From positions 46,437-110,436 of the forward strand of contig NZ_VLLC01000009.1 in NCBI RefSeq assembly GCF_007830435.1: a stretch of DNA of 64,000 nucleotides, read 5' to 3'. The notes beneath the pieces were generated by a model that saw only the letters and a list, made by a program, of their open reading frames with translations, had not been told where the DNA came from and did not search any database. Of this stretch, positions 54,118-63,282 are shown piece by piece; the stretch's first letter is position 1; every line of letters begins with the position of its first letter. This stretch comes from Desulfobotulus alkaliphilus. Lineage in GTDB: Bacteria; Desulfobacterota; Desulfobacteria; Desulfobacterales; ASO4-4. The translations under genes were made by a program, and so were the position numbers.

Positions 54118-55188
54118 ATGAAGGTCGGCATTATCGGTCTGCCCCAGAGCGGCAAAAAAACCTTATTCACCATTCTTACGGGAACACAGATTACAGAAGG
54201 CACCCAGCTCGGCAAGCCCATACCCGGAACAGCGGATATTCTCGACCCCCGCTTTGATAAGCTCGTTGCCATGTATGAACCCAAAAAAGAGCAGCCTGCA
54301 CGCATTGATTTTGTTCTTCTGCCTAAAATGGAAAAGGAAACCATTTCCAAAGGCAGTATTTTTCAGGACATAGCGGATATGGATGCCATCTGCCTTGTGG
54401 TAAGGGCCTTTGAGGACGAATCCATTTTCCATGTGGATGGCCATGTGGATGCCGTTCGCGATACGGAAATGATCTGCTCGGAGCTTCTCATTCACGATCA
54501 GATCTTTGTGGAAAAGCGTCTCGAACGTCTGGAGCTCAGTCTCAAAAAAATAAAGGATGAGGATCAGAAAAAAGAATTTGCCCTGCTCCAGCGCATGCAG
54601 GCCCACCTTGAAGAAGAAAAGCCCTTACGTCTCTTTGACATCAGTGATGAGGAAGAAGCCCTGATCCGCAGCTATCCCCTGATTACCCGCAAGCAGATGC
54701 TGGTGGTTCTCAATACCGGTGAAGATGCCATAGGAGATGGAAAAATCCCTGCCCCCATAGGGGAGCGAAGCCAGAGGGATCATATGGCTGTGCTTCAGAT
54801 ATGCGCCGGCATGGAAGCGGAAATTGCCCTTCTTGAAGATGCCGAAGAAAAAACAGCTTTTCTTGAGGATCTGGGTATTGCAGAGCCAGCCCTTGGTCTT
54901 TTGACCCGCACGGCCCTTGAGGCCCTTGGGCGCATCAGTTTTTTCACCGTAGGAAAGGATGAGGTAAGGCAGTGGCTGGTCCGCAGGGATGCCCCTGCAC
55001 CCAAGGCCGCCGGTGTTATCCATTCCGATCTGGAGCGGGGTTTTATCCGTGCGGAAGTCATCAAATACGATGAACTCATGGCACTGGGCAGTGAGGCAGA
55101 AGTCAAAAAAGCAGGAAAACTCTCTGTCAACGGCAAGGATTACAGGGTGGAAGACGGGGATATCCTTAATATCCGGTTTAAGGTTTGA
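54118..55188 (+). CDS. YchF/Obg-like P-loop NTPase
   Basis: It has 356 residues. P-loop GLPQSGKKTLFTILTGT (about 7-23) has LPQSGKK in place of the usual LPNVGKS. The C-terminal TGS-like region has GVIHSDLERGFIRAEVIKYD, the YchF signature. The usual nucleotide-specificity motif appears as VVLNTGED, and a coiled-coil insert lies at about 130-165. It diverges from classic YchF and may be a paralogue. It follows queF by 28 bases. Confidence 0.85.
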   Translation: MKVGIIGLPQSGKKTLFTILTGTQITEGTQLGKPIPGTADILDPRFDKLVAMYEPKKEQPARIDFVLLPKMEKETISKGSIFQDIADMDAICLVVRAFEDESIFHVDGHVDAVRDTEMICSELLIHDQIFVEKRLERLELSLKKIKDEDQKKEFALLQRMQAHLEEEKPLRLFDISDEEEALIRSYPLITRKQMLVVLNTGEDAIGDGKIPAPIGERSQRDHMAVLQICAGMEAEIALLEDAEEKTAFLEDLGIAEPALGLLTRTALEALGRISFFTVGKDEVRQWLVRRDAPAPKAAGVIHSDLERGFIRAEVIKYDELMALGSEAEVKKAGKLSVNGKDYRVEDGDILNIRFKV

Positions 55189-55401
55189 AAAACGGCATTC
55201 TTGAAACAGGGTGGAAGAGCCAATCTGTTTTTTCAGTCATGGGTCTGAAACCAGATACTCACCATCCTGATCAAGAGCTCAAAAATGCGAGTATGGGTTG
55301 ATTTTCAAGATTATTGACCTCAATCAGACTCGCCAATCCTATACCCCCAGGATTCCATTGCGCTGACCCATTCATTGAAACCGGGACACTGCCGACGGAT
55401 T

Positions 55402-56544
55402 TCATATCTCACCCCCTGCCGGGGTTTTCAGCCATATATCCGAAATCTGATACTCATCATCCAGCCACTTCTGGTACTGCTCACGGGGCAGATTGCGCAG
55501 GGATGTTTCCCCCTGCCTGCTTTCAGCAACAATAATGTTTTCCAGTTCAAAGCAATCGACCATATAGGGAGACTGGGTCGCCACAAAAATCTGACGAATT
55601 TTGGACAGGCGCTTAAGCATATCAGACACCAGAGTAATGGCATGGGGATGCAAGCCCAGTTCCGGCTCATCGAAAAACATCACATCCGGCAGACGCTCCG
55701 GAGGGAGATTAAGCAGAGTCAGAAGACAAAAGAGGCGTAGAGAACCGTCTGATGTAAGATGTGCACCGAAAATTTTGTCACTGTAAAGCCCCTGCCAGCG
55801 TAGTTCCACCTTGCCAGCCACGGGCTCCAGCACAAAATCCCTGAAAGTAGGCAGGACACGCTGAACCTGACGGACAATCAGCCTGTAACGCTTGGGATCA
55901 TGGCTAAAAAGATCCAGCAGAACGGCCGCAAGATTACCACCATCGGAACGCAGACGAAATGCATCACTCACATCCCAGCGAAGGCGGATAGCAGAACTGG
56001 CAGAGGTGTCATGGAACTGATAGGTGGCGCACTGGCGCAGGAGACCGCAGATTGTTTTCGCAGTTTTACCCGACTGAAAGGCCAGGGCCGATTCTTTTCC
56101 CACAGCATCCAGCTCTGTCCATACGGCAGAGTTATCAAGAAATTCCGGTATGAAACGGAAAGCTTCATTCTTGATCATCACCGTATCACCCGCCGACAGA
56201 TGGGCCAGATCAAATCTATACTCGTTGATTCCTTTTGCTGTAAGCATTCGTATCTCAGCATGGAGACGAGGGGTTATGCGGGAGCCCATGAAAAACTGAT
56301 CGTCTCCACCACCATGACGCAGCACAAACTCCTGCAGATTTTGTGAGCGCAGCATCCAGCTCAGCATCTCAAAAAAACGAATCAGGGTAGATTTTCCGGC
56401 GCCATTGGCACCGATCAGCACTGTCAGCATTGGCAATTCAAGATGATGAATACGGCGAAGGCACCGAAAACCTTCTATGCTTACGGACTGAATTCTGGCA
56501 GGCTCGTCCTGAAATCTTATGGATCTGTAACCATCTTCCATCAC
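55402..56544 (-). CDS. RecF/SMC-like AAA ATPase (AAA_21 type)
   Basis: It has 380 residues. Walker A is VLIGANGAGKSTLIRFFEML (about 42-61), the ABC-type signature region is LTSDGSLRLFCLLTLL, Walker B is VMFFDEPELGLHPHA, and the switch His lies near FVATQSPYMVD. Similar stand-alone proteins occur in many genomes, some within defence pairs with a nuclease. No partner gene is seen beside it. Confidence 0.88.
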   Translation of the reverse strand: MMEDGYRSIRFQDEPARIQSVSIEGFRCLRRIHHLELPMLTVLIGANGAGKSTLIRFFEMLSWMLRSQNLQEFVLRHGGGDDQFFMGSRITPRLHAEIRMLTAKGINEYRFDLAHLSAGDTVMIKNEAFRFIPEFLDNSAVWTELDAVGKESALAFQSGKTAKTICGLLRQCATYQFHDTSASSAIRLRWDVSDAFRLRSDGGNLAAVLLDLFSHDPKRYRLIVRQVQRVLPTFRDFVLEPVAGKVELRWQGLYSDKIFGAHLTSDGSLRLFCLLTLLNLPPERLPDVMFFDEPELGLHPHAITLVSDMLKRLSKIRQIFVATQSPYMVDCFELENIIVAESRQGETSLRNLPREQYQKWLDDEYQISDIWLKTPAGGEI

Positions 56545-56703
56545 ACATCCTTCCTTAAAAACACAGCATAAAGACTTAATTTTATTATTGATATCAAGGA
56601 CAGAAGCCTTGCAAATACTCCCTGCTTAAAATGAAGATTCTTAGCTCATTTCAATAAGCATCACAAGGCAGAATAAAATCAAATCTTCCAACTTCATATC
56701 TGA

Positions 56704-57579
56704 TCAATTCAGATGGAACAGATTTTTAAAGTCATCTTTTTTTAAAATACCATTCAGCCACTCCGCCATGTCCGGTGAATCATAAAAGGGCTGCTCCCTG
56801 AACCGGGCGAGAAACGGATCATAGTAGCTTTTTTCAAAACGCATGATGCGCTCCCCCATGACCGCCCTCACCCGTACAGCCTCCGGCCTGTGAAAGCGCA
56901 GATGATTCGCATCCAGCATCCCCATATCCGCAAAAGGCCTCACCTTGTGGGTACAGCGACAGGGATTGGAGGCATCCACATGGCCACAGATACCCTGCAT
57001 GTAATGGCCCACCCTCTGCCGGGCCCTGGATAGTTTTTTACGGAAAGCCTCGGGGGAAATGTCCATCAGCTCAGCACCCAGCCTGTCCCTCACCCCGAAG
57101 ACACCACCAAGGAGAAAGGCCATCCTTTCCGGTCGCCTGAGACAGAGTATCATCCCCATCATGCATCCGGTTTTTACTTCCTCCGCCAGCAGGGCCGTTT
57201 CCGGATGGGAATGGGTTCTGTCATCGGGCATTTTTTCAATGAGTGCCACATAGGTATCAAAATCATGGATGCGCACTTCAAATTTCTTTTTTTTCATGTT
57301 CAGCACATGGTTTACCACAATGCGGTAAAGCCAGGTACGGAAGGCTGCCTTTGACGGGTCGTATCCGCCAAGGTGGGTAAGCATCCGGATAAGGATCTCT
57401 TGGGTGATATCCTTTGCATCCTCATGATCCATCACCATTTTAAAAGCAATATTGTAAATCCATGCCTGATGGCGAAGGACAAGTTTTTCAAGGGCATCTG
57501 CATTCCCTTCCAGACAGGCCTGAACCAGCAGCAGATCCGGTGCCCCGCCCCCCTTTTCCTCTTTGAACGGATTTTTCAT
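56704..57579 (-). CDS. ECF-type sigma-70 factor with C-terminal extension
   Basis: A 291-residue protein. Region 2 is VLRHQAWIYNIAFKMVMDHE with DAKDITQEILIRMLTHLGGY and FRTWLYRIVVNHVLNMKKKK. Region 4 has ELMDISPEAFRKKLSRARQR. About 110 residues follow, with Cys/His at CGHVDASNPCRCTHKVRPF that may bind metal. It is divergent from the selenoprotein gene. ATG 57579 is chosen because it precedes region 2; the ribosome site is distant and the frame is open to 57783. Confidence 0.86.
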   Translation of the reverse strand: MKNPFKEEKGGGAPDLLLVQACLEGNADALEKLVLRHQAWIYNIAFKMVMDHEDAKDITQEILIRMLTHLGGYDPSKAAFRTWLYRIVVNHVLNMKKKKFEVRIHDFDTYVALIEKMPDDRTHSHPETALLAEEVKTGCMMGMILCLRRPERMAFLLGGVFGVRDRLGAELMDISPEAFRKKLSRARQRVGHYMQGICGHVDASNPCRCTHKVRPFADMGMLDANHLRFHRPEAVRVRAVMGERIMRFEKSYYDPFLARFREQPFYDSPDMAEWLNGILKKDDFKNLFHLN

Positions 57580-57772
57580 TATTTTCAAGATTCTCCTCTT
57601 TTCATGATAAAGCCAAACAGATCTTCTGACTTCTGATACAGCATAAACTCCCCTTGTGTGACGCAAATCATTTTTTTTGTCACAGACCCTTTTCCCGGAT
57701 GTATCAGGCAAAAGGAAAGCAGAAGATGAATTCTTATTACCCCCTGAAAAAGGAAACAAAGGAAAAGACGCA

Positions 57773-58402
57773 ATGGTAAACAAAATTTTATGGATTTCAG
57801 GTATCGTGCTTATGGTACTGACAGGATGCAGCAGTCAGAACCACAGCCAAATGAAGGAGAAAGACATGCAAAAAAATGCAGTCCCTGATGTTTCAGAAAT
57901 TTCTGTCCTTGATCTGGACAGCCATTCTGTAGCACTGAATTCTTTATGGGAAGACCGGAGGATCGTTCTGGTATTCCTCCGCCACTATGGCTGACTCTTT
58001 GCCCGGCAGCAGGTGGCTGCCCTGATGGATATAAAAAAAGAGCTGGATGCAATGGAAGTGGCACTGGTCGGCATCGGCAGCGGAACTCCCGAGGATGCCC
58101 GCTACTTCATTGAAAAATTTTCATATGAAGGAGAAATGTATCTGAATCAGGAACTGGATGCATACAGGGCCTTTGATCTGAAACGGGGCTTCTGGAGGAC
58201 ACTGGGGCCTTCTCCTCTGGCACGCGGATTCAGGGCCATGAAACAGGGATTCCGGCAGGGTCGCAGTGCCGGAGATCTCTGGCAACAGGGAGGTATTTTT
58301 GTCATCGGTCCCGGAGACAGGCTTCTGTTTGAGCATATCAACGGCATGGCCGGAGATCAGGCAGATCTCAAGGATGTTCTTCGGACAGCAGCCCTGCCAT
58401 AA
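57773..58402 (+). CDS. Selenocysteine-containing peroxiredoxin-like lipoprotein (AhpC/TSA_2 type)
   Basis: The frame reads LVFLRHYG, an in-frame TGA at 57992-57994, then LFARQQVAALMDI, continuing to a normal stop at 58402. Family members have RHxGCxFCR at this point, so the TGA replaces the first, active-site Cys and should be read as selenocysteine (residue 74). The second Cys is Ala. The rest (LVGIGSGTPEDARYFIEKF, YRAFDLKRGFWRTLGP) is clearly of this thioredoxin-fold family. A lipobox LTGC at residues 16-19 predicts an outer-envelope lipoprotein. A hairpin follows the TGA as bacterial SECIS elements require. Likely a peroxide-reducing or thiol enzyme. Confidence 0.9.
57992..58021 (+). promoter_or_regulatory. 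Bacterial SECIS hairpin
   Basis: After the TGA, 10 bases lead to the stem GGCAGC (58005-58010) and GCTGCC (58016-58021) with loop AGGTG. The E. coli fdhF SECIS, from memory, also presents AGGT at the top of a short stem, about 17 bases past the UGA; here it is 16. This supports SelB-directed insertion. Confidence 0.8.
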
Positions 58403-58509
58403 AAACAGCACCAAGGTCAGGGAAGGTTCAGAAAATCTTGCAGGGCTGGCATCTGATCTTCAAAGTCTTGTGGGTAAATTCAAAATCTGATTCCTGTTTT
58501 CTCCAAACA

Positions 58510-58538
58510 GCAAAAGGGTGCCGCTGGCACCCTTTTGC
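58510..58538. terminator. Bidirectional terminator hairpin
   Basis: GCAAAAGGGTGCC and GGCACCCTTTTGC form a perfect 13-base-pair stem with a GCT loop between the convergent selenoprotein and TetR genes. The A/T ends of the stem and the following ATTTTATT fit a terminator for both strands. Confidence 0.75.
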
Positions 58539-58572
58539 AGATCAAAAATTTTATTCTAACAAAAAGTAAACC

Positions 58573-59226
58573 TTATTCGGCTTTTTTACTTCTGATTTCA
58601 GCAAGATCCTTTTCAAAAATATCCTCATCCAGACTGTTGCCCTCCCGCATAATAAGAAGAGCCAGTTTATGCATATATCGGCGTCTCTCATCAAAATTTC
58701 TTCCGGGATAATTTCTGAAGGTCATGACAACACCGGCAAGGGATGCAAAAAAAGCATGGGAGAAAAAGCGAATGTTTTCAGCTCCCCCGGCCCTCTTGAC
58801 CATTTCATCGAACATCTTGAGGAAATAACGCTGTACAGCATTGAATTTTTTCAAAGCACGCGTGTTCACCTCACCCCGGATCATAAAGTGGCACATCATC
58901 TGAAAGGTTGCTTCATTGTCGATGAGGTAATCCACAACGGCCACGGCCAGATCTTCAATGGTGCCGCCATTGGTCAGTCGCTGTTCCAAAAGCCCTTCAA
59001 TGGAATTGATATCCTGTATGAGAGCCTCTACAAAAAGGTCATCCCGGCTTGGAAAATAACGATATATGGAGGCCGCAGAAACACCTGCTTCCGCAGCAAT
59101 ATCCCTCATTCCGATATCATGAAAGGATTTTTCCTCAAAGAGCTTCATCGCAGCATTGATAATCAGGCTTTTGCGAACTTCACGCTCATCTTCCCTCAGC
59201 TTCATGAATGTGGATCGATCCGACAT
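58573..59226 (-). CDS. TetR-family transcriptional regulator
   Basis: A 217-residue protein. The N-terminal helix-turn-helix is FHDIGMRDIAAEAGVSAASI followed by YRYFPSRDDLFVEAL. The C-terminal ligand domain is all helical and unassigned. ATG 59226 has GAGGAGG nine bases before it. It is convergent with the selenoprotein gene and transcribed away from the NifU-like gene's promoter region; its target is not evident. Confidence 0.9.
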   Translation of the reverse strand: MSDRSTFMKLREDEREVRKSLIINAAMKLFEEKSFHDIGMRDIAAEAGVSAASIYRYFPSRDDLFVEALIQDINSIEGLLEQRLTNGGTIEDLAVAVVDYLIDNEATFQMMCHFMIRGEVNTRALKKFNAVQRYFLKMFDEMVKRAGGAENIRFFSHAFFASLAGVVMTFRNYPGRNFDERRRYMHKLALLIMREGNSLDEDIFEKDLAEIRSKKAE

Positions 59227-59340
59227 TCCCTCTAACCTCCTCATAATCTGCGTTCTGCTGCATGGAACTTTTTATGCTTCGCTTACAGCAGCGTGTCTGA
59301 TGCAATTAAAGCAGACCCCATCCTTTTTAAAACAGGATGT

Positions 59341-59751
59341 TCAGTCTTCTTTTTCTTTTTCCGGATGTTTCTTCTGAATATCCGCAAGAGCCATATAAAA
59401 AGCACCCACAGCAAGCTCTGCGCAATGCAGTTCATGCTCTGGAAGTGTACCAAGGTAAGTGACAACGGTTTCAGGAAGAATCTGCCATGCCGTATCCAGA
59501 GATTTCCCTTCCGTCATTCTGGAAATTGTTGCTGCACAGGCATTGGTATTGATGCAGCCATCGATCTGATAGGAAACAAACTGAAGACGGTCTTCTTCCA
59601 GAGTAAGAAAGAATTCTATGGTATCTCCGCAATCCCCTGTTTTTTTCCCGTATCCATCGGGATGGGAAATTCGCTCCTGCCTTTCATTGTTAAATGCCAT
59701 TTCAAGGTATTGCTCAGAATGTGACTGCCAGAAATTCTTATCTTCTTCCAC
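59341..59751 (-). CDS. NifU/IscU-like Fe-S scaffold protein
   Basis: A 136-residue NifU N-terminal-type protein. Conserved Cys are in GDCGDTIEFFL, IDGCINTNACAATIS and HELHCAELAVGAFYMAL, the three Cys regions of IscU-type scaffolds. In sulfate reducers such stand-alone proteins are common. No IscS gene is adjacent. Confidence 0.88.
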   Translation of the reverse strand: MEEDKNFWQSHSEQYLEMAFNNERQERISHPDGYGKKTGDCGDTIEFFLTLEEDRLQFVSYQIDGCINTNACAATISRMTEGKSLDTAWQILPETVVTYLGTLPEHELHCAELAVGAFYMALADIQKKHPEKEKED

Positions 59752-60067
59752 CCCGAAACCTCCAAGCTTTATGAATATACAGGAATGAAAATTTTCTTTC
59801 CAGTGTTTTTACAAAACCATGTTCGTTTTTATAAAAAAACTTTTTCTTCCAGAGTTTGTAAGCCTCTCCACGATACTTAACAGAGAATTGGCCCCAGTCA
59901 AACGCAAAATCTCAAAATCATATTTTTGATGCCTTACGGGAATGAATCCCCCCGGCAATGCAAGCCTCACCCGATCCCCGCTTCAAGAGCCTCAGCCAGC
60001 AAGCAGAGGGAGAAGGGGACAAAAGGTATCTGCATGTGAAAAACCAGCCTTAAAGTCCATATGCCTT
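59752..60067. other. Gene-free stretch with a short dispersed element
   Basis: About 316 bases without a supported gene. It contains the minus-oriented core CTTCAAGAGCCTCAGCC at 59981-59997 followed by GCAGAGGGAGAAGGGG, a degenerate copy of the GGTGGCTGAGG element. The A/T-rich part before it shows nothing recognisable. Confidence 0.5.
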
Positions 60068-62206
60068 TTACTGTCCGGAAAACGCTGCTGTGCATGAAGG
60101 GCTGATCCACTTTTCCAGCGCCGCCACCAGAATATCGGGCATAACCGGCTTGGCCAGATAATCATCCATTCCAGATTCCAGACAATTTTTCCGGTCTTCC
60201 ACCGCAGCATTGGCGGTAAGGGCAATCACAGGCACATGCATGTTAAGAATACCCGCCTCCCCGGAACGCAAAGCACGGGTTGCCTCCAATCCATCCATAA
60301 CGGGCATGCGCATATCCATCAATACCGCATCATAGGCCTTTTCCCGAAGCTGCTCCAGCCCCTGGCGGCCATCTTCCGCAAGATCCACAATAAAGCCTTT
60401 GCGCTCAAGGATTTTCATTACAACAATGCGATTGACGGCCTGATCTTCAACCACAAGAATGCGGGGCTTTCCTGATTCTCTGAAAGCATCCTGACTTCCG
60501 GAAGCAAACTCTGACAATATATTCTTAGACATTTCCATAAACGCGGCCCGCAGCAGAGGACGCTGCCATACCCATGGCCCTTCTCCGCCTCCGTCAACAT
60601 GGATGCAGGGAACACCACATAATGTTTTCTGGGGAGAATCCGCAATCCAGAATGCCACAGGCAGACTCAGATCCCTGGAATCAGACACAACCCTTCCACC
60701 TGCAAGGGTCACCCAGTCTGCCACAAGGGCCGCCTCTTCCGGGTCATTCAGAGAGATACCAATTCCTTTTCCATCCAGCACTGCCTTCTCGTCCGAAAGA
60801 AAATCTTCCGCCAGTGCCGCCACAGGAAAAGGGATTTCAATGGTAAAAGAACTGCCGCCACCGGGACGGTCCTCCACATGGATGCGGCCTTTCATCTGCA
60901 TGACCAGTTTTCCACAGATGGCAAGCCCAAGCCCCGTGCCACCGTGTTTTCTGGTACTGGCACTGTCAGCCTGAAAAAAAGGCTTAAAAATCATTTGCTT
61001 CTGGCAATCCGGTATGCCCTGTCCCCTGTCTTCTATTGTCACCTTCAGGGTAAAAATATCCGGGGAAGACTGAAAACCATCGGCCCGGACACGAACCTCT
61101 CCAGCTTCCGTAAATTTAACGGCATTGCCTAAAAGGATTTTAAGAACCTGACAGATACGGTCGCCATCTCCCAGCAGGCGGGCAGGGAGATGCCTTACCG
61201 GAAAAAACTTCAGATGTATATTTTTTTTACGGGCAGTGGGAATAAAATCATTCAGTACGGATACACAAAGACCTTCCGGATCAAAGGGACGGGCATCCAT
61301 GCGGACCCCGCCGGATTCAAGAATGGTGTAATCCAGAAGGTCATCAATCATCCCCAGAAGGTGGTCTCCGCTGTTACGGATAATTTCCAGCATTTCTTTC
61401 TGCTCCCGGCCAAGGCCGGTATCCTTAAGCAGCTCGGTCATGCCAAGGATGCCATTCATGGGTGTACGGATTTCATGGCTCATGTTGGCCAGAAAAACAC
61501 TTTTTGCCCGGCTGGCCTCTTCCGCACGGCAGGCCAGCTCCCGGGTGGCTTCCATGGTTTCCTTCAGCTCTGCGTTAATTTTTTCCAGCTCCTTTGTCCG
61601 GCTGGCAACCCTGGCTTCCAGCTCCTCGTTGCTTTTTTCCAGCCTGCGGTGAATCTCCATGTTTTCCTGCAGGGCCGCCTGCAGTTTCCGGTTCAGTTCC
61701 TGCAGGGCATGGCAATCCCTGTAAGCCCTTAGGGCCATTACCACAGAACTTATAAAACGCTGGGAAGTCAGCTCGCTTTTGGACTGATAATCATTGATAC
61801 CATAATCGGAAACCACCACAGACTCAGGAGCCATTCCCGGCTGCCCGGTCCTCAGAAGGATTTGCAGGCAGGTATTTTTCCTCTGATTACGAATGACAGA
61901 TACCAGATCCAGCCCGGCGGTTTCGCTCTCCATGACCACATCCAGCACCAGAACCGCCACATCTCCATGGCTGTCGAGGAGTTCCAGGGCCTGCCCCGAA
62001 GAAGAAGCCTCAAGAATCTGCAGACGCCTTCCCCCATAGACCTGCCCCCCCAATACCATCCGTGTCAGCCGGTGTACCTCAGGGTCATCATCTGCAACCA
62101 GTATTTTCCATGGGGGCTGCTGCCTTCTTTTTTCAGAATCTGACCCATGATCCGGGCATTCCGGTTGAAAAAAGTCCATTTTATCTCCGGAAGTATTCTC
62201 ACTCAT
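60068..62206 (-). CDS. Cytosolic hybrid sensor histidine kinase / response regulator
   Basis: A 712-residue protein. An N-terminal receiver ([20 protein letters not shown]; phospho-Asp in VLVLDVVME) is followed by a coiled coil, HisKA with [19 protein letters not shown], a HATPase_c with [13 protein letters not shown] and GGTGLGLAI, and a C-terminal receiver ([20 protein letters not shown]; Asp in [12 protein letters not shown]). No membrane segment is visible. It probably acts in a phosphorelay with an upstream partner not seen here. Confidence 0.93.
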   Translation of the reverse strand: MSENTSGDKMDFFQPECPDHGSDSEKRRQQPPWKILVADDDPEVHRLTRMVLGGQVYGGRRLQILEASSSGQALELLDSHGDVAVLVLDVVMESETAGLDLVSVIRNQRKNTCLQILLRTGQPGMAPESVVVSDYGINDYQSKSELTSQRFISSVVMALRAYRDCHALQELNRKLQAALQENMEIHRRLEKSNEELEARVASRTKELEKINAELKETMEATRELACRAEEASRAKSVFLANMSHEIRTPMNGILGMTELLKDTGLGREQKEMLEIIRNSGDHLLGMIDDLLDYTILESGGVRMDARPFDPEGLCVSVLNDFIPTARKKNIHLKFFPVRHLPARLLGDGDRICQVLKILLGNAVKFTEAGEVRVRADGFQSSPDIFTLKVTIEDRGQGIPDCQKQMIFKPFFQADSASTRKHGGTGLGLAICGKLVMQMKGRIHVEDRPGGGSSFTIEIPFPVAALAEDFLSDEKAVLDGKGIGISLNDPEEAALVADWVTLAGGRVVSDSRDLSLPVAFWIADSPQKTLCGVPCIHVDGGGEGPWVWQRPLLRAAFMEMSKNILSEFASGSQDAFRESGKPRILVVEDQAVNRIVVMKILERKGFIVDLAEDGRQGLEQLREKAYDAVLMDMRMPVMDGLEATRALRSGEAGILNMHVPVIALTANAAVEDRKNCLESGMDDYLAKPVMPDILVAALEKWISPSCTAAFSGQ

Positions 62207-62241
62207 GGCAAAGCTCCTTTATTATGCAACCACGGGGAAGA

Positions 62242-63273
62242 TCAGTTACCCCTGTGCCAGCGGAACAAGGCAGAACCGGTCATCATTAGAATAAAAGACA
62301 TCAGCAGCAGGGCCAGCATATGGGGATACACTTCCGGAAAACCGGCACCTTCATTCATGATTTTACGGGCTCCGGTGATCAGATGGGTCATGGGCAGAAA
62401 TTCAGAAAGCTGTTTGACCCAGCCTTCGGCACCTTCAAGGGAAAACCAGACCTCGGAAAGGAACATCATGGGCCAGGCCATGAGGTTCAGGACCCCTTCT
62501 GCAAACTCTTCGCTTTCCGTGCGGGAGGCCACAATCACCGCAAGGCTGACCATGGCAAAGCCGCCTAAGGCAAAAATCAGAAAAAGGGCCGGAAGGGAGC
62601 CCCGGATCTGAAAACCGTAAAGTAAATGACATATACCAAGGACAATGGCCGCATTGACAAGGATCAGAAAAAGCCTTGAAATCACCTGGGCCGTAAGAAA
62701 TTCCCAGGGCCGCAGAGGCGTGACACTCATGCGCTTTAGAACACCCGTTTTTCGATATCTCACAATAACATAGCCGACCCCAAAAAGGGAACCAAACATG
62801 ACATTCATGCCTAAAATTCCGGGAAACAGCCATTCCACATAGGCAAGGCTTTCCCCCGTAACCGTGCTCCTTGAAAAACCCTGTGCATGGAGGTGGTCCG
62901 CTGCTATGAGAAAGCGTTCCGCCGCATAGCCGCCGGGAGAGCCTTCCGCAACCCAGTATCGGCCATCACCGGGATGCACCAGAAGATCAATCCTCTGTCT
63001 TTCCAGAGAAGAAAGGCCCTCCTCCAGTGTTTCAAAATAAATCAGATCCAGATGACGGCTTTCCCTGAACCTGTCAAGGCTGCCTTGAATTTCAAGCAGG
63101 GCAGGACTTTCAACCATTCCTACCTTGGCAAAATTCTTCCCGTCTTCTGAAAAAAGAAAACTGAAGCCCAGAATAATCAGAAGGGGAAAAAGAAAATTCC
63201 AGCCAAGCCCGGTTTTATCCCTGTAAAATTCACGGATTCTCGCCCTTGCTATGATAAAAATACGTCGGATCAT
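62242..63273 (-). CDS. ABC-2 type exporter permease
   Basis: A 343-residue permease. One membrane segment near the N-terminus (GWNFLFPLLIILGFSFLF), a periplasmic loop of about 120 residues, then five membrane segments (LFPGILGMNVMFGSLFGVGY onward) match the ABC2_membrane_3 layout. It is paired with the ATPase gene upstream, nine bases away. Substrate is unknown. Confidence 0.9.
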   Translation of the reverse strand: MIRRIFIIARARIREFYRDKTGLGWNFLFPLLIILGFSFLFSEDGKNFAKVGMVESPALLEIQGSLDRFRESRHLDLIYFETLEEGLSSLERQRIDLLVHPGDGRYWVAEGSPGGYAAERFLIAADHLHAQGFSRSTVTGESLAYVEWLFPGILGMNVMFGSLFGVGYVIVRYRKTGVLKRMSVTPLRPWEFLTAQVISRLFLILVNAAIVLGICHLLYGFQIRGSLPALFLIFALGGFAMVSLAVIVASRTESEEFAEGVLNLMAWPMMFLSEVWFSLEGAEGWVKQLSEFLPMTHLITGARKIMNEGAGFPEVYPHMLALLLMSFILMMTGSALFRWHRGN

Positions 63274-63282
63274 CGTCTTTCC

